Assembly: GCF_019968765.1 (NCBI RefSeq)
Contig: NZ_CP074149.1
Location: forward strand, 1,736,001-1,800,000
Length of the DNA: 64,000 nt
Source: Enterobacter sp. JBIWA008
Lineage (GTDB): Bacteria; Pseudomonadota; Gammaproteobacteria; Enterobacterales; Enterobacteriaceae
Direction: 5' to 3'
Shown: piece by piece, positions 27,940 to 39,385 of the stretch
Layout: the number at the start of each line of letters is the position of its first letter
Numbering within the stretch: position 1 is the first letter of the stretch
Program-made: the position numbers and the translations under genes
Notes under the pieces: model-generated
The model's input: the letters and a program-made list of their open reading frames with translations, nothing else
What the model was told of the DNA's origin: nothing
Database searches by the model: none

Positions 27940-28326
27940 TCACTTCGCGATGTGCGCAACGGTGGCGATCTCAACCAGCGCCTCTGGCTTCACCAGCCCG
28001 CACTGAATGCAGAACCGAGCCGGTTTATCGCCTGGGAAGAACTCGGCGTAAATCTCGTTAATCGCGGCGTAGTTTTTCCAGTCGGTGATAAAGATGCTGT
28101 TGAAGGTCACATCCTCCATCGTGCCACCCGCCGTTTCGATCACGGTTTTGATCGTCTCCAGCACGTGGCGGGTTTGCGCCTTTGGGTCGTTGATAAACAC
28201 CACGTTGTTGTCTTTATCAAACGGCAGCGTGCCGGAGACATACACCACGCCGTCGGCGAGGGTGCCGGGAACAAACGGGGCAATGGGCGTGCTGGTGCCC
28301 GGCGGAATAATCACGGATTTTGGCAT
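27940..28326 (-). CDS. rutC: RutC, RidA/YjgF-family aminoacrylate deaminase
   Basis: A 128-residue Rid-family protein (V-Y-V-S-G-T-L-P-F, catalytic Arg in the P-A-R-F-C-I-Q-C motif). It speeds removal of reactive 3-aminoacrylate made by RutB. Length as in E. coli. Confidence 0.95.
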   Translation of the reverse strand: MPKSVIIPPGTSTPIAPFVPGTLADGVVYVSGTLPFDKDNNVVFINDPKAQTRHVLETIKTVIETAGGTMEDVTFNSIFITDWKNYAAINEIYAEFFPGDKPARFCIQCGLVKPEALVEIATVAHIAK

Positions 28327-28337
28327 CTGGTGTCTCC

Positions 28338-30118
<1,781 letters not shown>

Positions 30119-30240
30119 CACGAACCTCTCTTCATTACGTCGCAGGTGTAACGATGTTTTTGCAAAGGCAGTGCCAGTTTTGAAAATGGCTGTGTTATTA
30201 ATGTGTTAATTAGAAGTTGGTGGATTGATGCGGCTAAATG

Positions 30241-30256
30241 TGGACTAACTGGTCAA
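30241..30256. promoter_or_regulatory. RutR operator
   Basis: On the minus strand TTGACCAGTTAGTCCA, matching the RutR consensus TTGACCAnnTGGTCAA with a perfect left half and 5 of 7 in the right half. It sits between divergent rutA and rutR. RutR releases it when uracil is bound. Confidence 0.8.
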
Positions 30257-30363
30257 AAACATTGCACAGAAAACAGGCATTCATGCGCGATCGGAGTGCA
30301 GGATGTCGTGGGGAGACGGGGGTTTTGCTATGCTGAGGGCAACGCAGAATAAGGAGAGCGGGA

Positions 30364-31002
30364 ATGACACAAGGCGCAGTGAAAACACCAGGTAAACGTT
30401 CGCAGGCGGTGAGCGCCAAGAAGCAGGCGATCCTCAGCGCGGCGCTGGAGACTTTTTCGCAGTTTGGTATTCACGGCACGCGCCTGGAGCAGGTGGCGGA
30501 GCAGTCCGGCGTATCCAAAACCAATCTGCTTTACTATTACCCGTCGAAAGAGGCGCTCTATGTGGCGGTGATGCAGCAGATCCTCGATATCTGGCTGGCG
30601 CCCCTCAAAGCGTTCCGCGCAGAGCTGGCCCCGCTGGTGGCGATCAAAGAGTATATTCGCCTGAAGCTGGAGGTGTCGCGCGATTACCCGCAGGCGTCGC
30701 GACTGTTTTGTCTTGAGATGCTGCAGGGCGCGCCGCTGCTGCAGGCGGAATTAACCGGAGATTTAAAACAGCTGGTGGACGATAAGTCGGCCATTATTGC
30801 CGGATGGGTCGCCAGCGGAAAGCTGGCCCCGGTCGACCCGCATCATCTGATCTTTATGATTTGGGCCTCCACCCAGCATTACGCTGACTTTGCGGCCCAG
30901 GTTGAGGCGGTGACCGGTAAAACGCTCCAGGACGAGGCGTTTTTCCACAGCACCCTGGAAAACGTGCAGCGGATGATTATCGAAGGGATCCGCCTGCGCT
31001 AG
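30364..31002 (+). CDS. rutR: Transcription regulator RutR (TetR family)
   Basis: A 212-residue TetR-type regulator: N-terminal HTH (F-G-I-H-G-T-R-L-E-Q-V-A then S-K-T-N-L-L-Y-Y-Y) and an all-helical ligand domain. In E. coli it represses the rut operon until uracil or thymine binds, and also touches purine and pyrimidine synthesis genes. Divergent from rutA, with its box between them. Its last 4 bases overlap the convergent LprI-like gene. Confidence 0.96.
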   Translation: MTQGAVKTPGKRSQAVSAKKQAILSAALETFSQFGIHGTRLEQVAEQSGVSKTNLLYYYPSKEALYVAVMQQILDIWLAPLKAFRAELAPLVAIKEYIRLKLEVSRDYPQASRLFCLEMLQGAPLLQAELTGDLKQLVDDKSAIIAGWVASGKLAPVDPHHLIFMIWASTQHYADFAAQVEAVTGKTLQDEAFFHSTLENVQRMIIEGIRLR

Positions 31003-31394
31003 TTCCCCGGCGGGAGAGGGCAGCTTAAGTCGCCCTCTTCACACTGCATCAGCGAGGCCAGAAACGCTTCGCGCTCCACGGTTTTTTCCGCCAGGCACTG
31101 GTTAACAATCATTGGCTGGACGCTCCCGCCTTCCGTCCCCGAACCGATAAACGCACAGTCCGCGTCGCGCAGGGCAATCCAGGCCTGCTGCGCCTTTTTC
31201 AGCAGCTCGCGCTGGGGTGCCGCCGCACGCTTAACGGCGGCCTGATAGGTCTGGTTGAGCTTTTTATCGGCAGCCTGGTACTGCTGCGCGCTACAGCTAT
31301 TCAGCTCAAGCTGGGTGGTCGCTTTGTCGCACTCGTCGGCCAGGGCGCTGGCGCTCAGCAGCAGTGCCGCACTGGCGATAAGATATCGTTTCAT
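30999..31394 (-). CDS. LprI/DUF1311-domain secreted protein
   Basis: A 131-residue protein with a signal peptide (cleavage near S-A-L-A) and a DUF1311/LprI-like domain: C-D-K-A-T-T-Q-L-E-L-N-S-C, a long helix, Q-A-W-I-A-L-R-D-A-D-C, and a late C-L-A-E. The cysteines likely form disulfides in the periplasm. Relatives inhibit lysozyme, but that role is not shown for this protein. It overlaps the rutR stop by 4 bases, head to tail against it. Confidence 0.8.
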   Translation of the reverse strand: MKRYLIASAALLLSASALADECDKATTQLELNSCSAQQYQAADKKLNQTYQAAVKRAAAPQRELLKKAQQAWIALRDADCAFIGSGTEGGSVQPMIVNQCLAEKTVEREAFLASLMQCEEGDLSCPLPPGN

Positions 31395-31445
31395 ATACTC
31401 CCCAATAAAATAAGGCTCCGTCTCCGGAGCCTTATTAGCACAGCG

Positions 31446-34400
31446 TTAGCCTATTGTCATCAGGCTGGCGTTACCGCCTGCCGCCGCGGTGTTGACGCTG
31501 AGCGAGCGCTCCACGTACAGACGCTCCAGCAGCAGGTTGGTTTCCCCGCGCGCAAAGCCCTGCACGGAAACAATCGCCCCGCTGCGGGCCGCAACCTGCT
31601 CGCACAGTTCGCGCAGCTGATCGGAATCACCGTGGTAGATCGCCGCATCAAACGGCTGGGTCAGCAGGTTATCGGCTTTCGCAAAGTGAATGCGGGCCGA
31701 GACCGCCTTCGGCAGCTGTTTGGCGAGATCGCGATGCAGCGCATCTTCCGGCCACAGTACTTCACAACCGGTTGCCATCGCGGCGGCCAGCTGCACCAGC
31801 GCGTCCTGCTCGTTATCGGCCACGCACAGCACGCGCTCGCGCGGCATCAGCGTCCAGGTGTTGCGCTCGCCGGTTGGCCCCGGCAGCAGACGCTGGGTGC
31901 CCGCCTGCGCCAGCTCGCCGTACTGCCGGGCGACGGCACGCAGTTCAGGACGTTTTTCCGCCCATGTGATGAGAGCCTCCAGCGGCTGCGTCAGCACGGT
32001 TTTAAGCTGCGCATCCACCGGATAGTCCGCATCCTGGCGTGCCAGGGTGACGCCCAGGGCGTTCTCCGGACGGTTCGCCAGCAGACGGTAAAGGTAGAGC
32101 GGACCGCCCGCTTTCGGACCGGTGCCGGAAAGGCCTTCGCCACCGAACGGCTGTACGCCCACGACCGCGCCAACCATGTTGCGGTTGACGTACAGGTTGC
32201 CCACTTTGGCGCTGCCGGTCACCTGCGCGATAGTCTCGTCGATACGGGTATGCACGCCGAGCGTCAGGCCATAGCCGGAGGCGTTGATCTGCTCAACCAG
32301 CTCGTTGAGGTTGTTACGGTTGTAACGCACCACGTGCAGCACCGGGCCGAAGACCTCTTTTTTCAGCTCGTCGAAGCTTGCCAGCTCAATCAGCGTTGGC
32401 GGCACAAAGGTGCCGGTCCGCCATTCGCGGGCATCTTCGCTGTTCTCGCGCACCGCCTGGAACACCGGACGGCCTTTTGCGCGCATGGCCTGAATATGGT
32501 TTTCGATGTTGGCTTTGGCTTCCGCGTCGATCACCGGCCCGATGTCGGTGGTGAGACGGCCCGGGTTGCCCATACGGCATTCGGCCATCGCGCCGCGCAG
32601 CATCTTCAGGGTGTGGTCCGCCACGTCATCCTGCAGGCACAGCACGCGCAGGGCGGAGCAGCGCTGACCGGCGCTGTCGAAGGCGGAGGCCAGCACGTCG
32701 ACCACCACCTGCTCGGTGAGCGCGGAGGAGTCAACGATCATGGCGTTCATGCCGCCGGTTTCCGCGATGAGCGGGGTAGGACGACCCTGCGCATCCAGAC
32801 GGGTGGCAATGTTGCGCTGCAGCAGAGAGGCCACTTCGGTCGAACCGGTAAACATCACGCCGCGCACGCGGTTATCGGAGGTCAGTTTGGCGCCCACGGT
32901 TTCACCGCGGCCCGGCAGCAGCTGAACCACGCCTGCCGGCACGCCGGCTTCCAGAAGAATATTGATGCCCTGCGCGGCAATCAGCGGGGTCTGCTCTGCC
33001 GGTTTTGCCAGCACGCTGTTGCCAGCGGCAAGCGCGGCGGCAATCTGGCCGGTGAAGATCGCCAGCGGGAAGTTCCACGGGCTGATACAGACGACCGGAC
33101 CCAGCGGACGGTGGGTTTCGTTATCGAAATCATCGCGCACCTGACCGGCGTAGTAGTGCAGGAAGTCGACGGCCTCGCGCACTTCGGCGATGGCGTTGCT
33201 GAAGGTTTTACCCGCCTCGCGCACCAGAATGCCGATGAGCGACTGCATCTGATCTTCCATCAGCACCGCCGCGCGCTCCAGAATCGCGGCGCGCTCCTGC
33301 GGCGGCGTGGCAAACCAGATTGGGGCGTTATTTACCGCGCTGTCCAGGGCCTGATCCACTTCCGCTTCGGTGGCTTCACGCACGTAGCCGACGATATCTT
33401 TTGGCTCTGCCGGGTTAATGACCGGCTGCATTTCACCGTCAGCAACCGGCTGCTCCAGAATCGGTTTGGCCTGCCACTTCTGCAGCGCGCTGTTGAGCAG
33501 GGCAGAGGAGAGGGACGCCAGGCGGTGTTCGTTGGCGAGATCCAGACCCGCCGAGTTAACGCGGCCCGCGCCATAGAGTTCGCGCGGCAGGGCAATTTTC
33601 GGATGCGGCAGGCCAATCTGGCCTTCCTGCGCCGCCATCTTCTCAACGGCCTGCACCGGGTCGGCTACCAGCTCGTCCAGCGGCAGCGTGGTGTCGGCGA
33701 TGCGGTTAACGAAGGAGGTGTTCGCCCCGTTTTCCAGCAGACGACGCACCAGGTACGCCAGCAGGGTTTCATGAGTGCCCACCGGAGCATAGATACGGCA
33801 TGGGCGGTTCAGCTTGCCGTCCGCCACTTTCCCGGTCACCTGCTCGTACAGCGGTTCACCCATGCCGTGCAGGCACTGGAACTCGTACTGGCCCGGATAG
33901 TAGTTCTGCCCGGCCAGGCTGTAGATCGCCGCCAGGGTGTGGGCGTTGTGGGTAGCGAACTGCGGATAGATCAGGTTCGGCACGCCGAGCAGCTTTTTGG
34001 CACAGGCGAGGTAAGAGACGTCGGTGTATACCTTGCGGGTATACACCGGATAGCCTTCCAGCCCTTCCATCTGGGCGCGTTTGATTTCGCTGTCCCAGTA
34101 GGCGCCTTTCACCAGACGGATCATCAGGCGACGGCGGCTGCGGCTGGCCAGGTCAATCAGGTAATCAATGACGAACGGGCAGCGTTTCTGGTAGGCCTGG
34201 ATAACGAAACCGATGCCGTTCCAGCCTGCCAGCTCCGGCTCGAAGCACAGTTTTTCCAGCAGATCGAGGGAGATCTCCAGACGGTCGGCCTCTTCGGCGT
34301 CGATGTTAATGCCGATGTCATACTGGCGCGCCAGCAGGGTCAGGGACTTCAGGCGCGGGTAGAGTTCTTCCATCACCCGGTCGTACTGCGCGCGGCTGTA

Positions 34401-35408
34401 GCGGGGGTGCAGGGCGGAAAGCTTAATAGAGATGCCCGGGCCTTCATAAATACCGCGACCGTTAGAGGCTTTACCGATAGCGTGGATCGCCTGCTGGTAA
34501 GAGACCATGTAGGCCTGCGCGTCGGCGGCGGTCAGCGCCGCTTCGCCCAGCATGTCGTACGAGTAGCGGAAGCCTTTGTCTTCCAGCTTGCGGGCGTTTG
34601 CCAGCGCTTCGGCAATGGTTTCCCCGGTGACGAACTGCTCGCCCATCAGGCGCATCGCCATGTCCACGCCCTTGCGGATCAACGGCTCGCCGCTCTTCCC
34701 GATGATGCGGTTCAGGGAGCGGGAGAGGTTGGCTTCGTTATGGGTGGAGACCAGTTTACCGGTAAACAGCAGGCCCCAGGTGGCGGCATTAACGAACAGC
34801 GACGGGCTGCGGCCAATGTGGGAATGCCAGTTGCCGTTGCTGATCTTGTCGCGGATCAGCGCGTCGCGGGTGGCTTTATCCGGAATACGCAGCAGCGCTT
34901 CCGCGAGGCACATCAGCGCTACGCCTTCCTGTGAAGAGAGGGAAAACTCCTGCAGCAGACCCTGAACCATACCGGCACGGCCGGTAGCGGTTTTCTGGTT
35001 GCGCAGCTTGTCGGCTAGCTGATACGCCAGGCTGTGCGCCTGTGCGGCAATGGCTTCCGGCAGGCGGGCCTGCTCCAGCAGCATCGGCACGGCGTCGGTT
35101 TCGGCACGGCGGTAGGCGCCGGTAATGGCGGCACGGCTGACGGACTGCGGCAGGATCTGCTCGGCAAATTCAAGGAACGGCTGATGGTTCTCGTCGCCAG
35201 CGGCAGGCGCTTCCTCGCTTTCGTTCGCCGCACCGGCCAGCAGGGCCGGCAGCTCCGGCAGGCCCTCATCGCTCTCGAGTCTTTCGAGATAGTTAAAAAT
35301 AGCCTGCTTGATTAACCAGTGCGGCGTGCGGTCAATGCGGGTTGCTGCGGTCTTAATCCGTTCGCGGGTTGCGTCATCCAGCTTAACCCCCATGGTGGTC
35401 ATACCCAT
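31446..35408 (-). CDS. putA: PutA: proline dehydrogenase / P5C dehydrogenase / repressor
   Basis: A 1320-residue trifunctional protein, the same length as E. coli PutA. An N-terminal ribbon-helix-helix (residues about 3-45, M-G-V-K-L-D-D-A-T-R-E-R-I) binds DNA. Then come the FAD-dependent proline dehydrogenase barrel (about 230-570), and the NAD-dependent aldehyde dehydrogenase (about 650-1130) with E-T-G-G-M-N-A and the catalytic Cys in G-Q-R-C-S-A. It oxidises proline to glutamate when membrane-bound and represses put genes when free. The ATG at 35408 follows AGGAG by 7-8 bases; a longer frame to 35663 is only the open control region. Confidence 0.97.
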   Translation of the reverse strand: MGMTTMGVKLDDATRERIKTAATRIDRTPHWLIKQAIFNYLERLESDEGLPELPALLAGAANESEEAPAAGDENHQPFLEFAEQILPQSVSRAAITGAYRRAETDAVPMLLEQARLPEAIAAQAHSLAYQLADKLRNQKTATGRAGMVQGLLQEFSLSSQEGVALMCLAEALLRIPDKATRDALIRDKISNGNWHSHIGRSPSLFVNAATWGLLFTGKLVSTHNEANLSRSLNRIIGKSGEPLIRKGVDMAMRLMGEQFVTGETIAEALANARKLEDKGFRYSYDMLGEAALTAADAQAYMVSYQQAIHAIGKASNGRGIYEGPGISIKLSALHPRYSRAQYDRVMEELYPRLKSLTLLARQYDIGINIDAEEADRLEISLDLLEKLCFEPELAGWNGIGFVIQAYQKRCPFVIDYLIDLASRSRRRLMIRLVKGAYWDSEIKRAQMEGLEGYPVYTRKVYTDVSYLACAKKLLGVPNLIYPQFATHNAHTLAAIYSLAGQNYYPGQYEFQCLHGMGEPLYEQVTGKVADGKLNRPCRIYAPVGTHETLLAYLVRRLLENGANTSFVNRIADTTLPLDELVADPVQAVEKMAAQEGQIGLPHPKIALPRELYGAGRVNSAGLDLANEHRLASLSSALLNSALQKWQAKPILEQPVADGEMQPVINPAEPKDIVGYVREATEAEVDQALDSAVNNAPIWFATPPQERAAILERAAVLMEDQMQSLIGILVREAGKTFSNAIAEVREAVDFLHYYAGQVRDDFDNETHRPLGPVVCISPWNFPLAIFTGQIAAALAAGNSVLAKPAEQTPLIAAQGINILLEAGVPAGVVQLLPGRGETVGAKLTSDNRVRGVMFTGSTEVASLLQRNIATRLDAQGRPTPLIAETGGMNAMIVDSSALTEQVVVDVLASAFDSAGQRCSALRVLCLQDDVADHTLKMLRGAMAECRMGNPGRLTTDIGPVIDAEAKANIENHIQAMRAKGRPVFQAVRENSEDAREWRTGTFVPPTLIELASFDELKKEVFGPVLHVVRYNRNNLNELVEQINASGYGLTLGVHTRIDETIAQVTGSAKVGNLYVNRNMVGAVVGVQPFGGEGLSGTGPKAGGPLYLYRLLANRPENALGVTLARQDADYPVDAQLKTVLTQPLEALITWAEKRPELRAVARQYGELAQAGTQRLLPGPTGERNTWTLMPRERVLCVADNEQDALVQLAAAMATGCEVLWPEDALHRDLAKQLPKAVSARIHFAKADNLLTQPFDAAIYHGDSDQLRELCEQVAARSGAIVSVQGFARGETNLLLERLYVERSLSVNTAAAGGNASLMTIG

Positions 35409-35466
35409 GCCAAAGCTCCTGTTGTTCTGTAATAGCGTTCTGTAGATAGCGTGAAATATCCACCAT

Positions 35467-35643
35467 GTTGCAACTTTGTGCAACCGTGTTAAATGTGACC
35501 TGGTTTGCAACCCGGAAAATGAATGGATTGTTAATGAATGGTTAGCCGGAAAAACGCGCTGGCTTTTGTGGGGGAAGCCTGTTTTTATGCGGGAGTTAAC
35601 ACTTTTCAAAGGTGCAACCCGTAAAAGCGTGAGCGAGTGCAAC
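35467..35643. promoter_or_regulatory. Cluster of PutA operators between putA and putP
   Basis: Five GTTGCA/TGCAAC-type sites are visible at about 35467-35474 (palindromic GTTGCAAC), 35479, 35506, 35613 and 35638. PutA binds this core through its ribbon-helix-helix domain. The rest of 35409-35830 is the divergent promoter region; a 3' stretch near 35790-35825 carries the putP leader. Confidence 0.75.
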
Positions 35644-35830
35644 CTATAGGAAACTCGTATCAAACCGGGGATGAAATTGATGTAAATGCAGTGTTAAATC
35701 GTTTGTCAGCGGAAGGCGCATACGGCAGGATAGCGCGCCCAACCGAAACACAAGATACATTCACCTCGTTCCGGTGATCATATAACAAGGCAGCCCGGAT
35801 GGTTGTCGCTCGACATTTTGGAGAATTTGA

Positions 35831-37339
35831 ATGGCTATTAGCACACCGATGCTGGTGACATTTCTCGTTTATATTTTTGGCATGATTCTGATAGGGTTTT
35901 TGGCGTGGCGTTCTACAAAGAACTTTGACGACTACATTCTGGGCGGTCGCAGTTTAGGCCCAATGGTGACCGCACTCTCTGCGGGCGCATCCGACATGAG
36001 CGGCTGGCTGCTGATGGGACTGCCTGGCGCGATTTTCATCTCCGGTATCTCGGAAAGCTGGATCGCCATCGGCCTGACCGTGGGCGCGTGGATCAACTGG
36101 AAGCTGGTGGCAGGCCGTCTGCGCGTGCATACCGAGGCCAACAACAACGCCCTGACGCTGCCGGATTACTTCACCGGACGTTTTGAAGATAACAGCCGCA
36201 TCCTGCGCATTATCTCTGCGGTAGTTATCCTGCTGTTCTTCACCATCTACTGTGCCTCCGGCATCGTGGCCGGCGCGCGTCTGTTCGAAAGCACCTTCGG
36301 CATGAGCTACGAAACCGCCCTGTGGGCCGGTGCTGCGGCGACCATCCTCTATACCTTCGTGGGCGGGTTCCTGGCGGTAAGCTGGACCGACACCGTGCAG
36401 GCTAGCCTGATGATCTTCGCCCTGATCCTGACCCCGGTGATTGTGATTTTCACCGTTGGCGGCTTTGGCGAATCGCTGGAAGTGATCAAGCAGAAGAGCA
36501 TTGAAAACGTCGACATGCTGAAAGGGCTGAACTTCGTGGCCATCGTCTCCCTTATGGGCTGGGGCCTGGGCTACTTCGGTCAGCCGCATATCCTGGCGCG
36601 CTTTATGGCGGCGGATTCTCACCACACCATCGTTCATGCTCGTCGCATCAGCATGACGTGGATGATCCTGTGTCTGGCGGGGGCGTGTGCCGTTGGCTTC
36701 TTCGGTATCGCCTACTTCAATAACAACCCGGCGCAGGCGGGCGCGGTCAACCAGAACGCCGAGCGCGTGTTCATCGAGCTGGCGCAAATTCTGTTTAACC
36801 CGTGGATTGCCGGTATTCTGCTCTCCGCGATCCTGGCGGCGGTGATGTCCACCCTGAGCTGCCAGCTGCTGGTCTGCTCCAGTGCGATCACCGAAGACCT
36901 CTATAAAGCTTTTCTGCGTAAAAACGCGAGCCAGAAAGAGCTGGTGTGGGTAGGGCGCTTTATGGTGCTGCTGGTGGCGCTGATTGCCATCGCGCTGGCG
37001 GCTAACCCGGAAAACCGCGTGCTGGGCCTTGTGAGCTACGCGTGGGCGGGCTTTGGCGCGGCATTTGGTCCGGTAGTTCTGTTCTCCGTCATGTGGTCAC
37101 GTATGACCCGTAACGGCGCGCTGGCGGGAATGATTATCGGTGCGCTGACCGTTATCGTCTGGAAACAGTTCGCGTGGCTGGGCCTGTACGAAATCATTCC
37201 TGGCTTTATCTTCGGCAGCATCGGCATCGTGGTGTTCAGCCTGCTGGGTAAAGCCCCGTCTGCCTCCATGCAGAAACGCTTTGCTGAAGCAGACGCGCAT
37301 TACCATTCCGCACCGCCGTCTAAGCTGCAGCCAGAATAA
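35831..37339 (+). CDS. putP: Sodium/proline symporter PutP
   Basis: A 502-residue SSS-family transporter with 13 expected helices. It carries D-Y-I-L-G-G-R-S-L-G, S-A-G-A-S-D-M-S-G-W-L-L-M-G-L-P-G (sodium site region) and G-W-G-L-G-Y-F-G-Q-P-H. It brings in proline with Na+ for PutA. Same length as E. coli PutP. Divergent from putA and probably repressed by it. Confidence 0.97.
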   Translation: MAISTPMLVTFLVYIFGMILIGFLAWRSTKNFDDYILGGRSLGPMVTALSAGASDMSGWLLMGLPGAIFISGISESWIAIGLTVGAWINWKLVAGRLRVHTEANNNALTLPDYFTGRFEDNSRILRIISAVVILLFFTIYCASGIVAGARLFESTFGMSYETALWAGAAATILYTFVGGFLAVSWTDTVQASLMIFALILTPVIVIFTVGGFGESLEVIKQKSIENVDMLKGLNFVAIVSLMGWGLGYFGQPHILARFMAADSHHTIVHARRISMTWMILCLAGACAVGFFGIAYFNNNPAQAGAVNQNAERVFIELAQILFNPWIAGILLSAILAAVMSTLSCQLLVCSSAITEDLYKAFLRKNASQKELVWVGRFMVLLVALIAIALAANPENRVLGLVSYAWAGFGAAFGPVVLFSVMWSRMTRNGALAGMIIGALTVIVWKQFAWLGLYEIIPGFIFGSIGIVVFSLLGKAPSASMQKRFAEADAHYHSAPPSKLQPE

Positions 37340-37361
37340 TTTTTCTCGCTGTACAATCCAG

Positions 37362-37394
37362 GCCGGGTAAGCGCATGCGCTACCCGGCTTTTTT
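37362..37394 (+). terminator. Terminator after putP
   Basis: GCCGGGTA / TACCCGGC stem with a self-complementary GCGCATGCGC inside, followed by six T. The stem is also REP-like. Confidence 0.9.
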
Positions 37395-37456
37395 CTTGCC
37401 AAAATCCGTATTTTCCTGTGATATCCATGTGCTTATAAAAATGAGGATAGCGAAGC

Positions 37457-37876
37457 ATGACAATCAAAACAGGGTTAATGGCGGCGGCACTATTGATGCT
37501 CGCTGGCTGCACCGTGCCATCGCAGCACGCGGCGGTAGAGACCTGCAAGGCGGATAACCAGATGCAGCAAACCACGCTCTATTTCGGCTTAAATCGTCCT
37601 GCCGGGGCGCAGATCGCCAGCAGCGAATGGCAGCAGTTTGTTGATCAGGACGTGACGCCGCGTTTTCGCGATGGCTTAACGGTGTTTGACGCGCGCGGCC
37701 AGTGGCTGGGGAACGACGGGAAAGTGGCGCGTGAACCCAGCAAAGCGCTGATGCTGATCCACGGTAAAGATGCGCAGAGCGAGAAGAACATTGAAGCGTT
37801 GCGCGGGATTTATAAATCTCGCTTCGCGCAGGAGTCGGTGATGCGCGTCGACCAGCCGGTGTGCGTGCAGTTCTAA
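37457..37876 (+). CDS. DUF3574 lipoprotein
   Basis: A 139-residue lipoprotein: signal peptide with lipobox L-A-G-C (acylated Cys at 17) and no Asp at +2, so outer membrane is likely. The body follows the DUF3574 pattern (T-L-Y-F-G-L-N-R-P, W-Q-Q-F-V-D-Q-D-V-T-P-R-F-R-D-G-L-T). Function unknown. Monocistronic, with a hairpin following. Confidence 0.85.
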   Translation: MTIKTGLMAAALLMLAGCTVPSQHAAVETCKADNQMQQTTLYFGLNRPAGAQIASSEWQQFVDQDVTPRFRDGLTVFDARGQWLGNDGKVAREPSKALMLIHGKDAQSEKNIEALRGIYKSRFAQESVMRVDQPVCVQF

Positions 37877-37880
37877 TAAA

Positions 37881-37909
37881 AACGGCGGGATAACCCCGCC
37901 GTTGTTGTT
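37881..37909 (+). terminator. Terminator after the DUF3574 gene
   Basis: AACGGCGGG / CCCGCCGTT stem, short loop, followed by an interrupted T-rich tract. Confidence 0.75.
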
Positions 37910-37912
37910 TTG

Positions 37913-37943
37913 TAGGCCGGATAAGCGAAGCGCCACCCGGCAA
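37913..37943. repeat. REP element
   Basis: GCCGGATAAGCGAAGCGCCACCCGGC: the classic enterobacterial REP palindrome with mismatched stem, placed between convergent genes. Confidence 0.85.
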
Positions 37944-37949
37944 AAACAC

Positions 37950-39134
37950 TTACAACACCAGCCCCGCAAAGCTCGCCGACAGCAGGCTCACCAGCGTCGC
38001 GCCGTACACCAGACGCAGACCAAACCGCGACACCACGTTCCCCTGCTGCTCGTTAAGGCCCTTAATCGCCCCGGCCACAATGCCGATGGACGCGAAGTTC
38101 GCGAAGGACACCAGGAAGACGGATAAAATGCCCAGCCCGCGCGGGGACATCTGATGGGCGATTTTTTGCAGCTCAATCATCGCCACAAATTCATTCGCCA
38201 CCAGCTTGGTCGCCATAATACTGCCCGCGTTTAAGGCATCGCTCAGCGGAATACCCACCAGCCACGCCAGCGGATAAAATACATAGCCCAGGATCTGCTG
38301 GAAGCTCATGCCAAATACGCTGGAGAAGAGGGCGTTAACGGCGCTAATAAGCGCGATAAAGCCAATCAGCATCGCCAGAATAATCATCGCCACCTTAAAA
38401 CCGGCCAGAATATACTCGCCGAGCATTTCGAAGAAGCTCTGGGATTCATGCAGTTTTTCCAGCCTGATATCCGGCTCCGCTTCCGGGCGCGCCGGGTTGA
38501 TGACCGAGAGAATAATAAAGGTGCTGAACATGTTCAGAATCAGCGCCGCGACGACAAATTTGGCGTCGAGCATGGTCATATAGGCGCCGACAATCGACAG
38601 GGAGACCGTCGACATGGCCGTGGCCGCCATGGTGAAGAGACGACGAGAGGAGAGATCGCCCAGCACGCCTTTGTAGGCAATGAAGTTTTCCGACTGGCCG
38701 AGGATCAGCGAACTCACCGCGTTAAAGGATTCCAGCTTGCCCATGCCGTTCAGTTTTGACAGCAGCGTGCCGATGACCCGAATAAAAATCGGCAGGATCC
38801 GCCAATGCTGAAGAATACCAATCAGTGCGGAAATAAAAATAATCGGGCAAAGCACGCCGAGGAAAATGAACGCCAGCCCTTTTTCCCCCATTCCGCCAAA
38901 GACGAAATTCGTCCCTTCCGAGGCAAATTTCAGCAGTGACTCAAAGAAGCCGGAAACATATTTAATCAGGAATAACCCGCTTTCGGCGTGCAGGAAAAAG
39001 AACGCCAGCGCAATTTCAATAACAATCAGCTGTAAAACATAACGAATGCGAATTTTTCGGCGGTCGAAACTCACCAGCCAGGCGAGCGCAAGAATAATCA
39101 CCAGCGCCAGCAGGAAATGGACGATTTTAAACAT
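37950..39134 (-). CDS. NupC-family concentrative nucleoside transporter
   Basis: A 394-residue CNT-family protein, matching NupC/NupX/PsuT in length. Landmarks are [10 protein letters not shown] (substrate loop), [14 protein letters not shown] and [10 protein letters not shown]. It moves nucleosides inward with cations. Which paralogue it is cannot be told from sequence alone. Confidence 0.9.
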   Translation of the reverse strand: MFKIVHFLLALVIILALAWLVSFDRRKIRIRYVLQLIVIEIALAFFFLHAESGLFLIKYVSGFFESLLKFASEGTNFVFGGMGEKGLAFIFLGVLCPIIFISALIGILQHWRILPIFIRVIGTLLSKLNGMGKLESFNAVSSLILGQSENFIAYKGVLGDLSSRRLFTMAATAMSTVSLSIVGAYMTMLDAKFVVAALILNMFSTFIILSVINPARPEAEPDIRLEKLHESQSFFEMLGEYILAGFKVAMIILAMLIGFIALISAVNALFSSVFGMSFQQILGYVFYPLAWLVGIPLSDALNAGSIMATKLVANEFVAMIELQKIAHQMSPRGLGILSVFLVSFANFASIGIVAGAIKGLNEQQGNVVSRFGLRLVYGATLVSLLSASFAGLVL

Positions 39135-39309
39135 AATTAATTTTCACCAGGTGTTTGAGGCGGATATTTAGCCACAGGGCTGGTTAACCGTAAATGGGCA
39201 TTTTTATTATAACTTATAAACTTAACGGTAACGTCGGCAACTATTAACAGGCTTTGCGTTTACAACTCGTCATCAAAACACCACACATTTCGCTTGTGTT
39301 TCTTTTCAC

Positions 39310-39328
39310 CGTAATGATAATCACTATC
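39310..39328. promoter_or_regulatory. Fur box upstream of efeU
   Basis: 16 of 19 positions match the Fur consensus GATAATGATAATCATTATC. It lies about 58 bases before the efeU start, so iron would repress efeUOB. Confidence 0.85.
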
Positions 39329-39385
39329 ACAAGAATTTACCTTTCTTTGCATCAGTTGACCGCGATAAACATTTAAGGTGTCGGC

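Noticed and set aside
31632..34934. 1100-codon open frame on the plus strand opposite putA
   Set aside because: It is the mirror of a high-GC, strongly coding putA; low-complexity Arg/His/Gln content, no domain, no ribosome-binding site. A shadow frame.
35409..35663. 85-residue N-terminal extension of PutA
   Set aside because: Starts at TTG, crosses the PutA operator array, and E. coli PutA length is matched by the ATG at 35408.
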